Positions 38,572-47,673 of a stretch of DNA of 64,000 nucleotides are shown piece after piece; position 1 is the stretch's first letter, and each line of letters starts with the position of its first letter. The notes under the pieces are model-generated. The model saw only the letters and a program-made list of their open reading frames with translations. It had not been told where the DNA came from and did not search any database. The DNA is from Archangium violaceum. GTDB lineage: Bacteria > Myxococcota > Myxococcia > Myxococcales > Myxococcaceae. The stretch is from contig NZ_CP069338.1 in NCBI RefSeq assembly GCF_016859125.1, positions 7,193,501 to 7,257,500 of the forward strand. Direction: 5' to 3'. Position numbers and translations under genes: made by a program.

Positions 38572-40941
38572 CTAGCGGAAAGCGTCGCGGGGCACCAGGG
38601 GGCCTCCGAAGTGCTGGTCCTCGAAGTCGCACCGTTCGGCCCACTCGGAGGTGACGGCGCGGAAGGCGGGCCCCTGGTCCGGCAGCGTTCCCACCTCGTG
38701 TCGCACCGCACCGCAGTCCCCTGCCAGATAGGCGGCCTGCACCCGGAGGCGGAGGGCCTCGCGGCGGATGGCGTCGGGCAGCTCGCCTTCCAGGGCGTGG
38801 GAGAGGTGCAGCAGGGCCTCGGCGGGGGCGTCCACCAGCAGCAGGCGCCGGCCGAGCAGGTAATGGAGGTAGGGATCCTTGGGGGCCGTTTCCAGGGCGC
38901 TGGCGAGCCGCAGCAGGCGCAGCTCCTCGTGGCGCTCCCGGAAGTAGGCGTGGATGGGGGCGGCGCGGACCTCGGAGTCCAGCGCGGCGAGCTTCACCTG
39001 GGCGGTGCGCGTCACCTCCGGGCTGGGAGAGAGCGCGAGGACCCGGTCGAGGAGCGCCCGAGCCTGCTCCTTGTTCCCCCGTCGTGACACCACGTCCGAC
39101 TGGGCGAGCGCCACCTCCGCTTCCAGGGAGGGCTGGCCCTTCACCTGCTCGGCGAGCTTGCCGAGCACCTGGGAGGCCTCGTTCGGCCGCTCCAACCTGT
39201 CGAGGGCGCTGGCCTGACCCAGCACGAAGGACGGCTCCTGGGGTTGGAGGTTGGCGGCGCGCTGGTACAGCTCGAGCGCCTGTTGCGGGTCGCTCGCGAG
39301 GAAGTCGCGGGCCTCGTCCTGGAGGCGGGCCACCTCGCGGGCGCAGGCGCGGGAGAAGAGGCTGCCGGTGCGGAAGCGCTGGAAGGCGCGGCTCACGGTG
39401 GCCTCGTCCAGCGGCAGGGAGTCCAGGTACTTCTCCCACTCGGTGGCGAGCGCATCCAGCGGGCGGCCGTAGGCGGCCTCGAAGTCGCCGTGGGCGTAGA
39501 GGACGCGCAGCTTCTCCGGGCCATAGGTGTCGGCCAGGTGGCGCAGGAAGGAGCCCACCAGGGTGTACGCGCGAGCGGGGGCGGACTGGTAGAAGCCCTC
39601 GGGGCCCACCAGCTTGCGGATGTCCGGGGCCAGCTTCTGCCGGCGCATGCCCGCGGCCCACTCGTCGAGCGTGAGGTCCCCCTGGACGGGGTTGTCCGCG
39701 GCCACCGCCAGGCCCTCGATGACGCCCATGAGCGGGTAGACGCCCAGCCGGGTGGTGACGCGGAAGGGCCAGCTGCCCGCGGGGGCGGCCATCACGTGCG
39801 CCAGCTCGTGCTTGAGGGTGGAGTGGGGGAAGTCGCGCCCTCCGTTGATGTGGAGTTCCTGGCGCCAGGGCTTGGCGAACTGGGTGCGGCCGGCGCCGAC
39901 CAGCGCCTGCTTCTCCTCGTCCGAGCGGTACAGCCACACGCGGATGCGGCCCTCGGGGGCGCCGCCCAGGAAGCGCGAGAGCTGGGCGTAACGGAACTCG
40001 AGGTCCCTCACCATCCGGTCCACGTCCTCGCGGGGCAGGCCGCGCGGGTAGATGAACTGGAAGTGTTCGGTGCCGCGCACGCCGCCGAGCCGCGCCAGGA
40101 GGGCGTCGTCCGTCATCCTCAGGCCCAGGTCCGTGCCATGCGCCTCGATGAGGACGATGGGGGCGAGCAGAAGGCCGAGCACGAGGAGCGCGCCGACGCG
40201 CGGCCGGGGACGGCGCAGGCGGGCCTCGGAGACGTCCAGGCAGAGGGCGGTGAGCGCGAGGAAGGCGAGGGAGATGAGCAGCGTCTCCAGGCGGAACCAG
40301 AGGAGGCCACCGGAGACGGCGAGTGACTCGTCATAGAGGGGCCCCGGCAGGTGACCCAGGAAGTGGTTGAAGGCGTAGACCTGGGGCCCGAAGACGATGG
40401 GCCAGGCGGTGAACACGCCCGACAGGAGGATGAGCCCCACGTAGAGGAGGACGGCCCGGCCCCAGCGTCGCGTGGCGAATCCACAGAAGACCCCCCCGGC
40501 GGCGGACAGCACCGCGGAGGGGAGGGTGAGCAGGGGGTAGAAGCCCACCAGGGCGAAGGGGTCGCACCGGGTGCCGACCAGGGCGTACAGGGTGGCGGCG
40601 AGGAAGGGGGGCACCACGACGGCCAGGTTGATGAGGAGGGCCGGGGCGAGGGCGTGCCAGGCCATGCGCGCCGGGCTGTCCGGGCGGGGGGCTTGCGAGG
40701 ATTGCCCCTCCCTGGCGGCCTGCCCGGCGAGCATGCGGCGCTCCTGGTGCACCGCGGCGATGCCGATCCCGCCTCCGAGCAGTCCCACGGCGATGGAGAG
40801 GGTAAGTCCCAGCTCGAAGCCGGGCACCCCGAAGAGGGGGAGGAAGACGAGGGCCGAGCCGCCGACCGCCAGAGCCCCGGCGAGCACCCGGACCGGGGGG
40901 CGCCGGAGGAGGTCGGTGGCACGGAAGAGGACTTGGCGCAT
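38572..40941 (-). CDS. Membrane metallopeptidase with a TPR tail
   Basis: 789 residues. About seven membrane helices in the first 260 residues, then a gluzincin-like zinc domain: HELAH at 378-382 with Glu409 (in GVIEGLAVAAD) 31 residues after the first His, the spacing of an M1/M61/DUF-type gluzincin. A helical region from about 470 to the end has TPR-like repeats (DPQQALELYQRAANLQPQEPSF). It is probably a peptidase facing the periplasm. The start codon lies 25 bases from the divergent PilZ gene. GGAGAAGG precedes its ATG. Confidence 0.78.
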   Translation of the reverse strand: MRQVLFRATDLLRRPPVRVLAGALAVGGSALVFLPLFGVPGFELGLTLSIAVGLLGGGIGIAAVHQERRMLAGQAAREGQSSQAPRPDSPARMAWHALAPALLINLAVVVPPFLAATLYALVGTRCDPFALVGFYPLLTLPSAVLSAAGGVFCGFATRRWGRAVLLYVGLILLSGVFTAWPIVFGPQVYAFNHFLGHLPGPLYDESLAVSGGLLWFRLETLLISLAFLALTALCLDVSEARLRRPRPRVGALLVLGLLLAPIVLIEAHGTDLGLRMTDDALLARLGGVRGTEHFQFIYPRGLPREDVDRMVRDLEFRYAQLSRFLGGAPEGRIRVWLYRSDEEKQALVGAGRTQFAKPWRQELHINGGRDFPHSTLKHELAHVMAAPAGSWPFRVTTRLGVYPLMGVIEGLAVAADNPVQGDLTLDEWAAGMRRQKLAPDIRKLVGPEGFYQSAPARAYTLVGSFLRHLADTYGPEKLRVLYAHGDFEAAYGRPLDALATEWEKYLDSLPLDEATVSRAFQRFRTGSLFSRACAREVARLQDEARDFLASDPQQALELYQRAANLQPQEPSFVLGQASALDRLERPNEASQVLGKLAEQVKGQPSLEAEVALAQSDVVSRRGNKEQARALLDRVLALSPSPEVTRTAQVKLAALDSEVRAAPIHAYFRERHEELRLLRLASALETAPKDPYLHYLLGRRLLLVDAPAEALLHLSHALEGELPDAIRREALRLRVQAAYLAGDCGAVRHEVGTLPDQGPAFRAVTSEWAERCDFEDQHFGGPLVPRDAFR

Positions 40942-40966
40942 GGCCTTCTCCTATACTCCCCTCAGC

Positions 40967-41362
40967 ATGGCCGAACAGAAGACAGGCGCTGAATTCCGCC
41001 AGCACGCTCGCGCGCCCATCGAGCTGAAGGTGGACTACAAGAAGCTCAACTCGTTCTTCGCGGACTACACGAAGAACATCTCGAAGGGTGGCACCTTCAT
41101 CAAGACGAAGAAGCCGCTGCCCATCGGGACGCGCTTCCTCTTCAAGTTGACGGTGCCCCAGCGGGAGGTGCCCTTCGAGTTGCTCGGCGAGGTGGTCTGG
41201 TCCAAGGCCGACGCCGAGGAGCCCGGCATGGGCATCCGCTTCATCTACAACGACGAGCGCCAGCGCGCCGACTTCGAGGGCGTGGTGGAGCGGTTGATGG
41301 CGGACAGTCTTGGAGCGCAGCTCACGGAGAAGCTGCTCAACAAGCAGCTCCACCTGGGGTGA
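40967..41362 (+). CDS. PilZ-domain protein
   Basis: 131 residues, a single PilZ domain (TIGR02266-like myxobacterial group). QHARAPIELKVDYKK holds an R-x3-R-like arm, and TKNISKGGTFIKTKKPLPIGTRF contains the (D/N)xSxGG motif that binds cyclic-di-GMP in canonical members. It may thus be a c-di-GMP receptor for motility or development. There is no Shine-Dalgarno; a TATACT box lies 10 bases upstream of the ATG. It is convergent with nothing and runs on to a DUF192 gene. Confidence 0.85.
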   Translation: MAEQKTGAEFRQHARAPIELKVDYKKLNSFFADYTKNISKGGTFIKTKKPLPIGTRFLFKLTVPQREVPFELLGEVVWSKADAEEPGMGIRFIYNDERQRADFEGVVERLMADSLGAQLTEKLLNKQLHLG

Positions 41363-41459
41363 GTCCGCGCTGGTTGCGCGGGCTGGGTGCGTGCGGGTGT
41401 TGAGGTCCTGTCAGGCCGCCGAGGCCCGGGACAGGCAGTCCCCGCCGGCGGGTAGGAAG

Positions 41460-41897
41460 GTGAAGGACGTGAGCGCGGAGGATGACGTGGGGCCCACGCT
41501 GCCGAGGGCCTGGGTGCTGCTCGAGGACTCCCAGGGGGGTCTGCACCGGGTGGACGTGGAGGTCGCGGCTACGCCGGAGGCGCGTGAGCGTGGACTGATG
41601 TGGCGCACGGAGCTGCCCGCCGGCCAGGGCATGCTCTTCATCTTCCCATTGGAAGAAGTGCAGCGCTTCTGGATGCGCAACACGCTCATTCCGTTGGACA
41701 TGATCTTCATCAACTCGGCGGGGCGGATCGTGGGCATCGTCGAGCGTGCCGTGCCGCGCTCCCGTGTCTCGCGCTCGGTGGGAGTGCCCGGGCGCTACGT
41801 GCTGGAGGTGCCCGGCGGCTGGTCCCAGTCGGTGGGCCTCGCGCGTGGTGGCGCCGTGCGGTTCGAGGGCCTGGAGTCCATCCAGGTCATCCCCTGA
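41460..41897 (+). CDS. DUF192 protein
   Basis: About 145 residues. DUF192 hallmarks are present: ATPEARERGLMWRTELP, GMLFIFP, FWMRNTLIPLDMIFI and ERAVP near the end of the sheet. The domain is a small beta fold of unknown biochemical function. The start is uncertain: GTG 41460 with GGTAGGAAG in front is preferred, GTG 41469 is possible, and the open frame upstream overlaps the PilZ gene with no signal peptide-like run. It follows the PilZ gene. Confidence 0.75.
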   Translation: MKDVSAEDDVGPTLPRAWVLLEDSQGGLHRVDVEVAATPEARERGLMWRTELPAGQGMLFIFPLEEVQRFWMRNTLIPLDMIFINSAGRIVGIVERAVPRSRVSRSVGVPGRYVLEVPGGWSQSVGLARGGAVRFEGLESIQVIP

Positions 41898-41940
41898 CGG
41901 TGACGGACCGGCGCTCGTGAGGACGGGGTTGCGGCAGCAG

Positions 41941-41954
41941 GATATTCGAATATC
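41941..41954. promoter_or_regulatory. Palindromic arsR operator candidate
   Basis: GATATTCGAATATC, a perfect 14-base palindrome 11 bases ahead of the arsR ATG, AT-rich in an otherwise GC-rich region. ArsR family repressors bind such inverted repeats over their own promoter and release them on As(III)/Sb(III). Confidence 0.7.
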
Positions 41955-41965
41955 GTTATGTCGTC

Positions 41966-42331
41966 ATGTCCGCCGCCATTGCCTCATTGGACGTCCGTCA
42001 GGCCTCCCGCCTCTTCAAGGCGCTCGGGGACGAGACGCGCCTGCGAATCGTCGCGCTGCTCTCCCATGGGGAGCTGTGCGTGTGTCACGTGGAGTCGGCG
42101 CTGGGGCTCTCTCAGCCCAATGCCTCGCGCCAGCTCGGGGTGTTGCGCTCCGCCGGCATCGTCGAGCCGCGCCGGGAGGGGAGCTGGGTCTACTACAGGC
42201 TGGCTCCGCAGCTGGACGAGCTCTGCAAGCAGCAACTCAAGACGCTGGTGGGCGCGTTCTCCCGCCGCGAGGTGCTGAAACAGGACGTGGAGCGCCTCCT
42301 CGAGACGCGAGGCCCCTCCTCGTGCCGGTGA
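41966..42331 (+). CDS. arsR: ArsR-family metalloregulator
   Basis: 121 residues, a small winged-helix repressor. ELCVCH (Cys38, Cys40) in the third helix matches the arsenic-sensing ELCVC of ArsR, but the third Cys of classic ArsR (ELCVCDLC) is Glu here, so the sensing site uses two Cys or a partner residue. The recognition helix is LSQPNASRQLGVLRSAGIV. The ATG has no clear ribosome-binding site and may be leaderless. Its stop overlaps a possible GTG start of acr3. It heads the arsenic operon. Confidence 0.9.
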   Translation: MSAAIASLDVRQASRLFKALGDETRLRIVALLSHGELCVCHVESALGLSQPNASRQLGVLRSAGIVEPRREGSWVYYRLAPQLDELCKQQLKTLVGAFSRREVLKQDVERLLETRGPSSCR

Positions 42332-42363
42332 CGAAAACCCCTACCTGGAACCCCTTTCACGCC

Positions 42364-43491
42364 ATGACCTCCGCGGCAGCCTCCTCCGACAGCGTCGTCA
42401 AGAAGCTCTCGTTCATCGACCGGTTCCTCCCGGTGTGGATCTTCGCCGCCATGGGACTCGGTATCGGCCTGGGGAGGGCCTTTCCCGACCTGGGCGCGCG
42501 ACTGGACACGGTGAAGCTGGACACGGTGTCGCTGCCCATCGCGCTCGGGCTGTTGTGGATGATGTACCCGGTGCTGGCGAAGGTGCGCTACGGCGAGCTG
42601 GGCCGGCTGCGCTCGCGAGGCAGGCTCTTCGGCGTCTCGCTCTTCCTCAACTGGGTGGTGGGTCCGGTGTTGATGTTCGCGCTGGCGTGGCTGCTGCTGC
42701 CGGACCTGCCGCACTACCGCACGGGCCTCATCCTCATCGGCCTGGCGCGCTGCATCGCCATGGTGCTGGTGTGGAACATGCTCGCCTGCGGCAGCAACGA
42801 GCTGGCGGCGGTGCTGGTGGCGCTCAACTCGCTCTTCCAGATCCTCTTCTACTCGGTGCTGGGCTGGCTCTTCATCACGGTCATTCCGGGCTGGTTCGGG
42901 GCGGAGGGGGCGGCGTTCGACGTGTCCATGTGGAGCATCGCGAAGAGCGTGCTCATCTTCCTCGGCGTGCCGCTGGTGGCGGGGGCGCTGACCCGCTGGG
43001 GGCTCACCCGGCTCAAGGGAGAGGCGTGGTACGAGACGAAGTTCCTCCCCCGCCTGGGGCCCACGGCGCTGCTCGGGTTGCTCTACACCATCGTCCTGAT
43101 GTTCGCGATGCAGGGGGAGAAGATCACCCGGCTGCCGCTGGACGTGGTGCGCATCTCCATCCCGCTGCTCCTCTATTTCGCCATCATGTTCACCTCCGCG
43201 TTCTTCCTCTCGCGGAAGATGGGCTTCAGCTACGAGGAGACGGCCTCGTTGTCCTTCACCGCGGCGGGCAACAACTTCGAGCTGGCCATCGCCGTGGCGG
43301 TGGGCGTGTTCGGGATGGCCTCGGGAGAAGCCCTGGCGGGGGTGGTGGGTCCACTCATCGAGGTGCCCGCGCTCATCGCGCTCGTCTACCTCTCGCTGTG
43401 GCTGCGGCGCCGCTTCTTCCCGGAGTCGGAGTCCGCCGTTCTGCCCCGCCGCTTCGGCGGTGGTTCATCCCCTCGACAGGAGAGCGCATGA
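42364..43491 (+). CDS. acr3: Arsenite efflux permease Acr3
   Basis: 375 residues, ten membrane helices of the ACR3/BASS fold. LSFIDRFLPVWIFAAM opens the family; the conserved functional Cys lies in NMLACGSNELA, and the Glu in TAAGNNFELAIAVAVG is a known essential residue region. It exports As(III)/Sb(III) using the proton gradient. An upstream GTG at 42328 overlapping the arsR stop would add 12 residues; ATG 42364 matches the family start better. The stop overlaps arsC (ATGA). Note it is ACR3, not ArsB. Confidence 0.93.
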   Translation: MTSAAASSDSVVKKLSFIDRFLPVWIFAAMGLGIGLGRAFPDLGARLDTVKLDTVSLPIALGLLWMMYPVLAKVRYGELGRLRSRGRLFGVSLFLNWVVGPVLMFALAWLLLPDLPHYRTGLILIGLARCIAMVLVWNMLACGSNELAAVLVALNSLFQILFYSVLGWLFITVIPGWFGAEGAAFDVSMWSIAKSVLIFLGVPLVAGALTRWGLTRLKGEAWYETKFLPRLGPTALLGLLYTIVLMFAMQGEKITRLPLDVVRISIPLLLYFAIMFTSAFFLSRKMGFSYEETASLSFTAAGNNFELAIAVAVGVFGMASGEALAGVVGPLIEVPALIALVYLSLWLRRRFFPESESAVLPRRFGGGSSPRQESA

Positions 43492-43889
43492 AGACGGTCA
43501 TCTTCGCCTGTGTCCACAACGCCGGCCGCTCGCAGATGGCGGCGGCCTTCTTCAACGCGCTGGCGGACGGAACGAAGGCTCGAGCCGTGTCCGCTGGAAC
43601 GCAGCCCGGTGAGCGCGTGCACCCGGAGGTACGGGACGCCATGGCCGAGGTGGGCATCGATCTGTCGGGTGCCAGGCCCCAGCGTCTCACGGACGAGCTG
43701 GCCCAGGACGCGCAGTGGCTCGTCACCATGGGTTGTGGCGAGGCCTGTCCCCACGTGCCGGGCTTGAAGCGCGACGACTGGCCCCTGGAGGATCCCAAGG
43801 GAAAGCCCGTGGAGCGCGTGCGACAGATTCGTGACGAGGTGCGCTCGCGCGTGTCGGCCTTCCTGGCCCGAGAGGGCTGGGCGAAGTAG
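43488..43889 (+). CDS. arsC: Arsenate reductase ArsC, low-molecular-weight phosphatase type
   Basis: 133 residues of the low-molecular-weight tyrosine-phosphatase fold. The P-loop is CVHNAGRS (Cys8), and the second pair is MGCGEACP (Cys83, Cys87), close to the thioredoxin-coupled arsenate reductase layout, which reduces As(V) to As(III) for Acr3 to export. The start overlaps the acr3 stop as ATGA, so the two are made together. Confidence 0.92.
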   Translation: MKTVIFACVHNAGRSQMAAAFFNALADGTKARAVSAGTQPGERVHPEVRDAMAEVGIDLSGARPQRLTDELAQDAQWLVTMGCGEACPHVPGLKRDDWPLEDPKGKPVERVRQIRDEVRSRVSAFLAREGWAK

Positions 43890-43893
43890 CCGC

Positions 43894-44370
43894 CTACGCC
43901 TTGTCGCGCGAGATGGGCCCCACCTTGCCCTTGGTGACCTTCAAGTAGTCCGCGGGCGCGAGGAGGAGCTGCGTTCCGCGGACCCCGGCGGACACGGAGA
44001 CGACATCGAAGAGCTCGAGCGTCTCGTCCACGTACACGGGGTACTCCTTCTTGCCCCCGATGGCCGTGACGCCGCCGCGGATGTAGCCCGTGAGCGGCTG
44101 GAGCTCCTTGAGCGGCACGGTGTCCACCTTCCGGTCGCCGCTCAGTCGTGCGAGGGCCTTGAGATCCAACTCGCCATTGCCGGGCACCACGGCCATGAGC
44201 ACGCCGGTCCGGTCCCCGCGCGCCACGAGCGTCTTGAAGACCTGCTCCGCGGGCAGCCCCACCTTGGCGGCCACCGTTTCCGCGGAGAGATCCTCCGGAT
44301 CCACGTCGTACTCGCGCAGCTCGTAGCGGACGCCGAGCGAGTCCAACAGCCGTGCCGCGTTCGTCTTCAT
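43894..44370 (-). CDS. ybaK: YbaK/EbsC-type Cys-tRNA(Pro) deacylase
   Basis: 158 residues. The YbaK/aminoacyl-tRNA deacylase fold is shown by VFKTLVARGD, AVVPGNGELDLKALARLSG, GYIRGGVTAIGGKK and VSAGVRGTQLLLAPADYL. The enzyme clears Cys (or similar amino acids) mischarged on tRNA-Pro. It ends just before the arsC stop in convergent orientation and lies in front of purK on the same strand. Length is normal. Confidence 0.9.
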   Translation of the reverse strand: MKTNAARLLDSLGVRYELREYDVDPEDLSAETVAAKVGLPAEQVFKTLVARGDRTGVLMAVVPGNGELDLKALARLSGDRKVDTVPLKELQPLTGYIRGGVTAIGGKKEYPVYVDETLELFDVVSVSAGVRGTQLLLAPADYLKVTKGKVGPISRDKA

Positions 44371-44374
44371 GGTG

Positions 44375-45517
44375 TCACGCTCCTAGAGCTTGACGGGCGG
44401 CCGAGATGCGGGCCAGGGCTTCCTCGGGCGTGGCGCCCACGGCGGACAGGTGCCCCATCTTCCGGCCCTTGCGCGCCTCCCGCTTGCCGTACAGGTGCAG
44501 CCGCACGCCCGGCATGGCCAGCACGGACTCGAACTTCGGTCCGCCCTCGCGCAGCCACAGGTCGCCCAGCAGGTTGACGATGGCCGCCGGCCGGACCACC
44601 TCCACCGAGCCCAGCGGCAGGTTGCACACCGCGCGCACCGCCTGCTCGAACTGGCTGGTGAGGCAGGCCACCTCCGTGGCGTGGAAGCTGTTGTGCGGGC
44701 GCGGCGCCAGCTCGTTCACCAGCAGCCGGCCGTCCTTCAACAGGAACATCTCCACCACCAGCAGGCCCTCGACCTCGAGCGCCGTGGCCATGGCGCGGGC
44801 GATCTCCGTCGCCTCCTGGCTCACCTTCGGAGGCACCTGGCCGGGCAGCAGCGACCAGTCGAGAATCCGCTCCTCGTGGTGGTTGTAGGCCGGCGGGTAC
44901 ACCGCCACCTCGCCGTTGGGCGAGCGCGCCACCAGCACGGAGAGCTCGGACTCCAGCTCCAGCGCGGCCTCCACCACCACCGGGCGCTGGCCCAGCTCGC
45001 GCCACGCCTCGGGCGACTCGGTGGCGGACTTCACCTGGTACTGGCCCCGGCCGTCGTAGCCGCCCTCGCAGACCTTCACGAAGCAGCGGCCACCCAGCTC
45101 CGTCGCCGCCGCGGCCAGCTCCGCCTCGGTGTCCGACTGCTTCCAGGGCCCCTGCGGAAAGCCGTGCTTCGCCAGCCACGCCCGCTGCCGTCCGCGGTTC
45201 TGCACCACCTCCAGCACCGAGGGACCCGGCCGCAGCGGCGCATGCCGGGCGACGGCGCGCAGGGTGGTCAGGGGGATCTTCTCGATCTCCAGCGTCACCA
45301 CGTCGCACGCGCGCGCCAGCCGGGCGGCCTCTTCCGCGCTGCCGAAGTCGGCCGTGTAGCACTGGTCCACCACGAAGCGGGCCGAGCACGCGGGGTCCGG
45401 ATCCATGGCCTGCACCTGATAGCCGAGCGTGCGCGCGGACAGCGCCATCATCCGGCCCAGCTGCCCACCGCCGAGGATGCCGAGCGTTCCACCCGGCAGG
45501 ACGGTCCTCTTGTTCAT
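44375..45517 (-). CDS. purK: N5-carboxyaminoimidazole ribonucleotide synthase PurK
   Basis: 380 residues, an ATP-grasp enzyme that makes N5-CAIR from AIR and bicarbonate in purine synthesis. The Rossmann start is [21 protein letters not shown]; the ATP-grasp part has [17 protein letters not shown] and later [12 protein letters not shown]. Its ATG overlaps the purE stop as ATGA, so it is translated from the purE message. Confidence 0.94.
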   Translation of the reverse strand: MNKRTVLPGGTLGILGGGQLGRMMALSARTLGYQVQAMDPDPACSARFVVDQCYTADFGSAEEAARLARACDVVTLEIEKIPLTTLRAVARHAPLRPGPSVLEVVQNRGRQRAWLAKHGFPQGPWKQSDTEAELAAAATELGGRCFVKVCEGGYDGRGQYQVKSATESPEAWRELGQRPVVVEAALELESELSVLVARSPNGEVAVYPPAYNHHEERILDWSLLPGQVPPKVSQEATEIARAMATALEVEGLLVVEMFLLKDGRLLVNELAPRPHNSFHATEVACLTSQFEQAVRAVCNLPLGSVEVVRPAAIVNLLGDLWLREGGPKFESVLAMPGVRLHLYGKREARKGRKMGHLSAVGATPEEALARISAARQALGA

Positions 45518-46005
45518 TCGATCTCCCGATCTCTGAGCACCTCGTCGGTGCGGGTCTGTCGCCAGGCGGCGAGCCGCGGGCGGATCTCCGGGTACTTGAG
45601 CGACAGGATGGCGGCGGCGTGCAGCGCGGCGTTGATGGCGCCCGGCTTGCCAATGGCCATGGTCCCCACCGGGACGCCCTTGGGCATCTGGACGATGGAC
45701 ATCAACGCGTCGAAGCCGTTGAGCACCGTGGCGGGGATGGGGATGCCGAGCACCGGCAGCAGCGTCTTGCTGGCCACCATGCCCGGCAGGTGGGCCGCGC
45801 CCCCCGCCGCCGCGATGATGACCGACAGCCCTCTCGCCTCCGCCGTCTCCGCGTACTGCATCATCCAGTCCGGCGTGCGATGGGCGGACACCACCCGCAC
45901 CTCATGCGGAATGCCCAGCTCCTTCAGCACGTCGATGCCGGGGCGCAGATGCTCCAGATCGCTCTTGCCCCCCATGATGACGCCCACCCACGGTGTCGCG
46001 CTCAA
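45514..46005 (-). CDS. purE: N5-CAIR mutase PurE
   Basis: 163 residues. It converts N5-CAIR to CAIR in the step after PurK. Family motifs: [38 protein letters not shown]. The start is TTG 46005 with AGGAGG seven bases upstream, a strong case for the non-ATG codon. purE is first in the purEK operon. Confidence 0.94.
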   Translation of the reverse strand: MSATPWVGVIMGGKSDLEHLRPGIDVLKELGIPHEVRVVSAHRTPDWMMQYAETAEARGLSVIIAAAGGAAHLPGMVASKTLLPVLGIPIPATVLNGFDALMSIVQMPKGVPVGTMAIGKPGAINAALHAAAILSLKYPEIRPRLAAWRQTRTDEVLRDREIE

Positions 46006-46137
46006 GCTCTCGCCTCCTATGCGCCCTCCTGGTGGTTCCAGGAGGTGCGAGGAACGCGGAGATAGGGTGGGGGGATTCCGTAGGTCAACCGGAAGCGTAC
46101 GGCGGGTCCTGAAATCCCAGGAGAGGGGTCAGGGGGA

Positions 46138-46175
46138 CGACCCTCACCCCAGCCCTCTCCCAGAGGGAGAGGGGG
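46138..46175. repeat. Dispersed palindromic repeat, copy 4
   Basis: On the minus strand CCCTCTCCC-TCT-GGGAGAGGG followed by CTGGGGTGAGGGT: the same core and the same flank as copy 3, in the opposite orientation. It lies 13 bases after the vWA gene stop. Confidence 0.78.
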
Positions 46176-46188
46176 TTTTCACGGGGGC

Positions 46189-47589
46189 TTAGTAGGTGGA
46201 GGTGATCTTCCCGAAGCTCTTCGCCGCCCGGCTCTTCGTGCGCTTGATCGCCGCCCCCACCGCCTCATCGTCGTCCGCCTGCTCGTAGTCCTGGAGGACG
46301 GCCTGCTGCTCGGCGAGGTCCGCCTGCACCGCTGCGGGGCTCGCCACCGCGCTCGCCTCGTGGAAGAGCGCCTGGTTGCGCATCACGTAGCCCTTCGCCT
46401 CCTCCCTGCGTCCCTCTCGCAGGGCCTGGGCCGCCAGCTTCAGGTTCTTCGCGCTCAGCGCCCGCGTCGCGTACACCGTGGCGTCCTTGTCCTGCCGCGC
46501 CAGCACCTCCTCCCGCCGCTCCGTCACCATCGCCGACAGGCTCGCCGCGCTCTCCACCCCCGCGTTCCTCAGCAGGTCCGTGTACGTCAGCTTCAGCCCC
46601 GTGACGTCCACCGCGCTCCCTGGCCTCGTGCCCACCACCGTGAGCCGCGCCACCACGCGCTCCACCTGGCCCGAGGAGAAGTCCGGCAGCGGGATCCGCA
46701 CCGTGCGCCCCTCCTGGTGCGCGCGGTAGCCCAGCACCTCACCCAGCGTCACGCCCTCGGGCAGCTCGAAGGACAGCTCCACGCCCCGCGCCACGCTGGT
46801 GGTGGCCTGCCGCAGGTCCTTCTGGAAGAGCGTGGCCAGCTGCCCCGCGTCCTCCAGGAAGCCGTACGCGCCCGCGCCGTACTCGGCGAAGCCCTGCATC
46901 AGGTCCTCGTTGAAGTCCGTGCCCACGCCGATGGCGCTCACGGTAATGCCCTCGGCGCGGATGCCCTTCACCACCTCCGTGAGGCCCGCGTCGTCGGTGA
47001 TGCCCTCGGTGGCCTGACCATCGCTCATCAGGATGATGCGGTTGACGGAGTAGTCGCCCCGTGACGCCGTCACGTGCGAGCGGCCCGCGTGCAGCCCGGC
47101 GCCGATGTTGGTGCCGCCGTCGTCCCAGATGCCTTCGATGTACTGGATCATCCGCTCCCGGTTGGAGGGAGTGGCTGGCAGGGCCGGCAGGCTCTTCACA
47201 TCCGAGCCGTAGTGCACGATGGCGAGCCGGTCCTCCGGGCCCAGCAGTCCCACGAGGTGCCGCGCGGCCTGCCTGGCCTGTTGCAGCTTGTAGCCGCTCA
47301 TGGAGCCCGAGCGGTCGATGACCACCGCCAGGTTCACCGGGGTGCGCCTGGAGCCAGGGACTTCCACGCCGGTCAAATCCACCGTGACGAAGAGATCCGC
47401 GCTGCCCGGGGTGATGTAGGGGTGCGACAACCGGCTCGTCATCGTCAACGAGCCGTTGGACGCGGTGGCCGGCCGCGGCGTTGGCACCGGGCTGGCGGGG
47501 TGGGGCGGCGCCAGCCGGGGCAGGCCCAGCACCAAAGCGGTGAGGGCGAGTCCAGCGGCCAGCGAGACGAAGGCAACCGTCTTGTTCAT
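46189..47589 (-). CDS. Secreted von Willebrand A domain protein
   Basis: 466 residues. An N-terminal signal or anchor (VAFVSLAAGLALTALVLGL) is followed by a vWA domain (about 80-250) with the intact metal-ion site: DRSGSMSG (MIDAS DxSxS), Thr in DDGGTNIGAG, and Asp in LMSDGQAT. A beta-rich domain (about 270-360) and a helical tail with TPR-like Ala/Arg repeats follow. This build occurs in bacterial YfbK-like proteins that bind partners through Mg. It is in the minus direction beside cglC (whose stop is 85 bases away), so relation to gliding is possible but not shown. Confidence 0.82.
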   Translation of the reverse strand: MNKTVAFVSLAAGLALTALVLGLPRLAPPHPASPVPTPRPATASNGSLTMTSRLSHPYITPGSADLFVTVDLTGVEVPGSRRTPVNLAVVIDRSGSMSGYKLQQARQAARHLVGLLGPEDRLAIVHYGSDVKSLPALPATPSNRERMIQYIEGIWDDGGTNIGAGLHAGRSHVTASRGDYSVNRIILMSDGQATEGITDDAGLTEVVKGIRAEGITVSAIGVGTDFNEDLMQGFAEYGAGAYGFLEDAGQLATLFQKDLRQATTSVARGVELSFELPEGVTLGEVLGYRAHQEGRTVRIPLPDFSSGQVERVVARLTVVGTRPGSAVDVTGLKLTYTDLLRNAGVESAASLSAMVTERREEVLARQDKDATVYATRALSAKNLKLAAQALREGRREEAKGYVMRNQALFHEASAVASPAAVQADLAEQQAVLQDYEQADDDEAVGAAIKRTKSRAAKSFGKITSTY

Positions 47590-47673
47590 GACAGAGGGCT
47601 CCTTGTGGTGAGGGCCCCGCTGTCCACGTCCGGCGCGCGGAAAAGTTCTACGCCGCCGGGCGCCCGGTGTGCG

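Noticed and set aside
46189-47589. Calling the vWA protein CglB
   Set aside because: It lacks a lipobox and has a different domain order; only its position near cglC suggests gliding, which is not enough.
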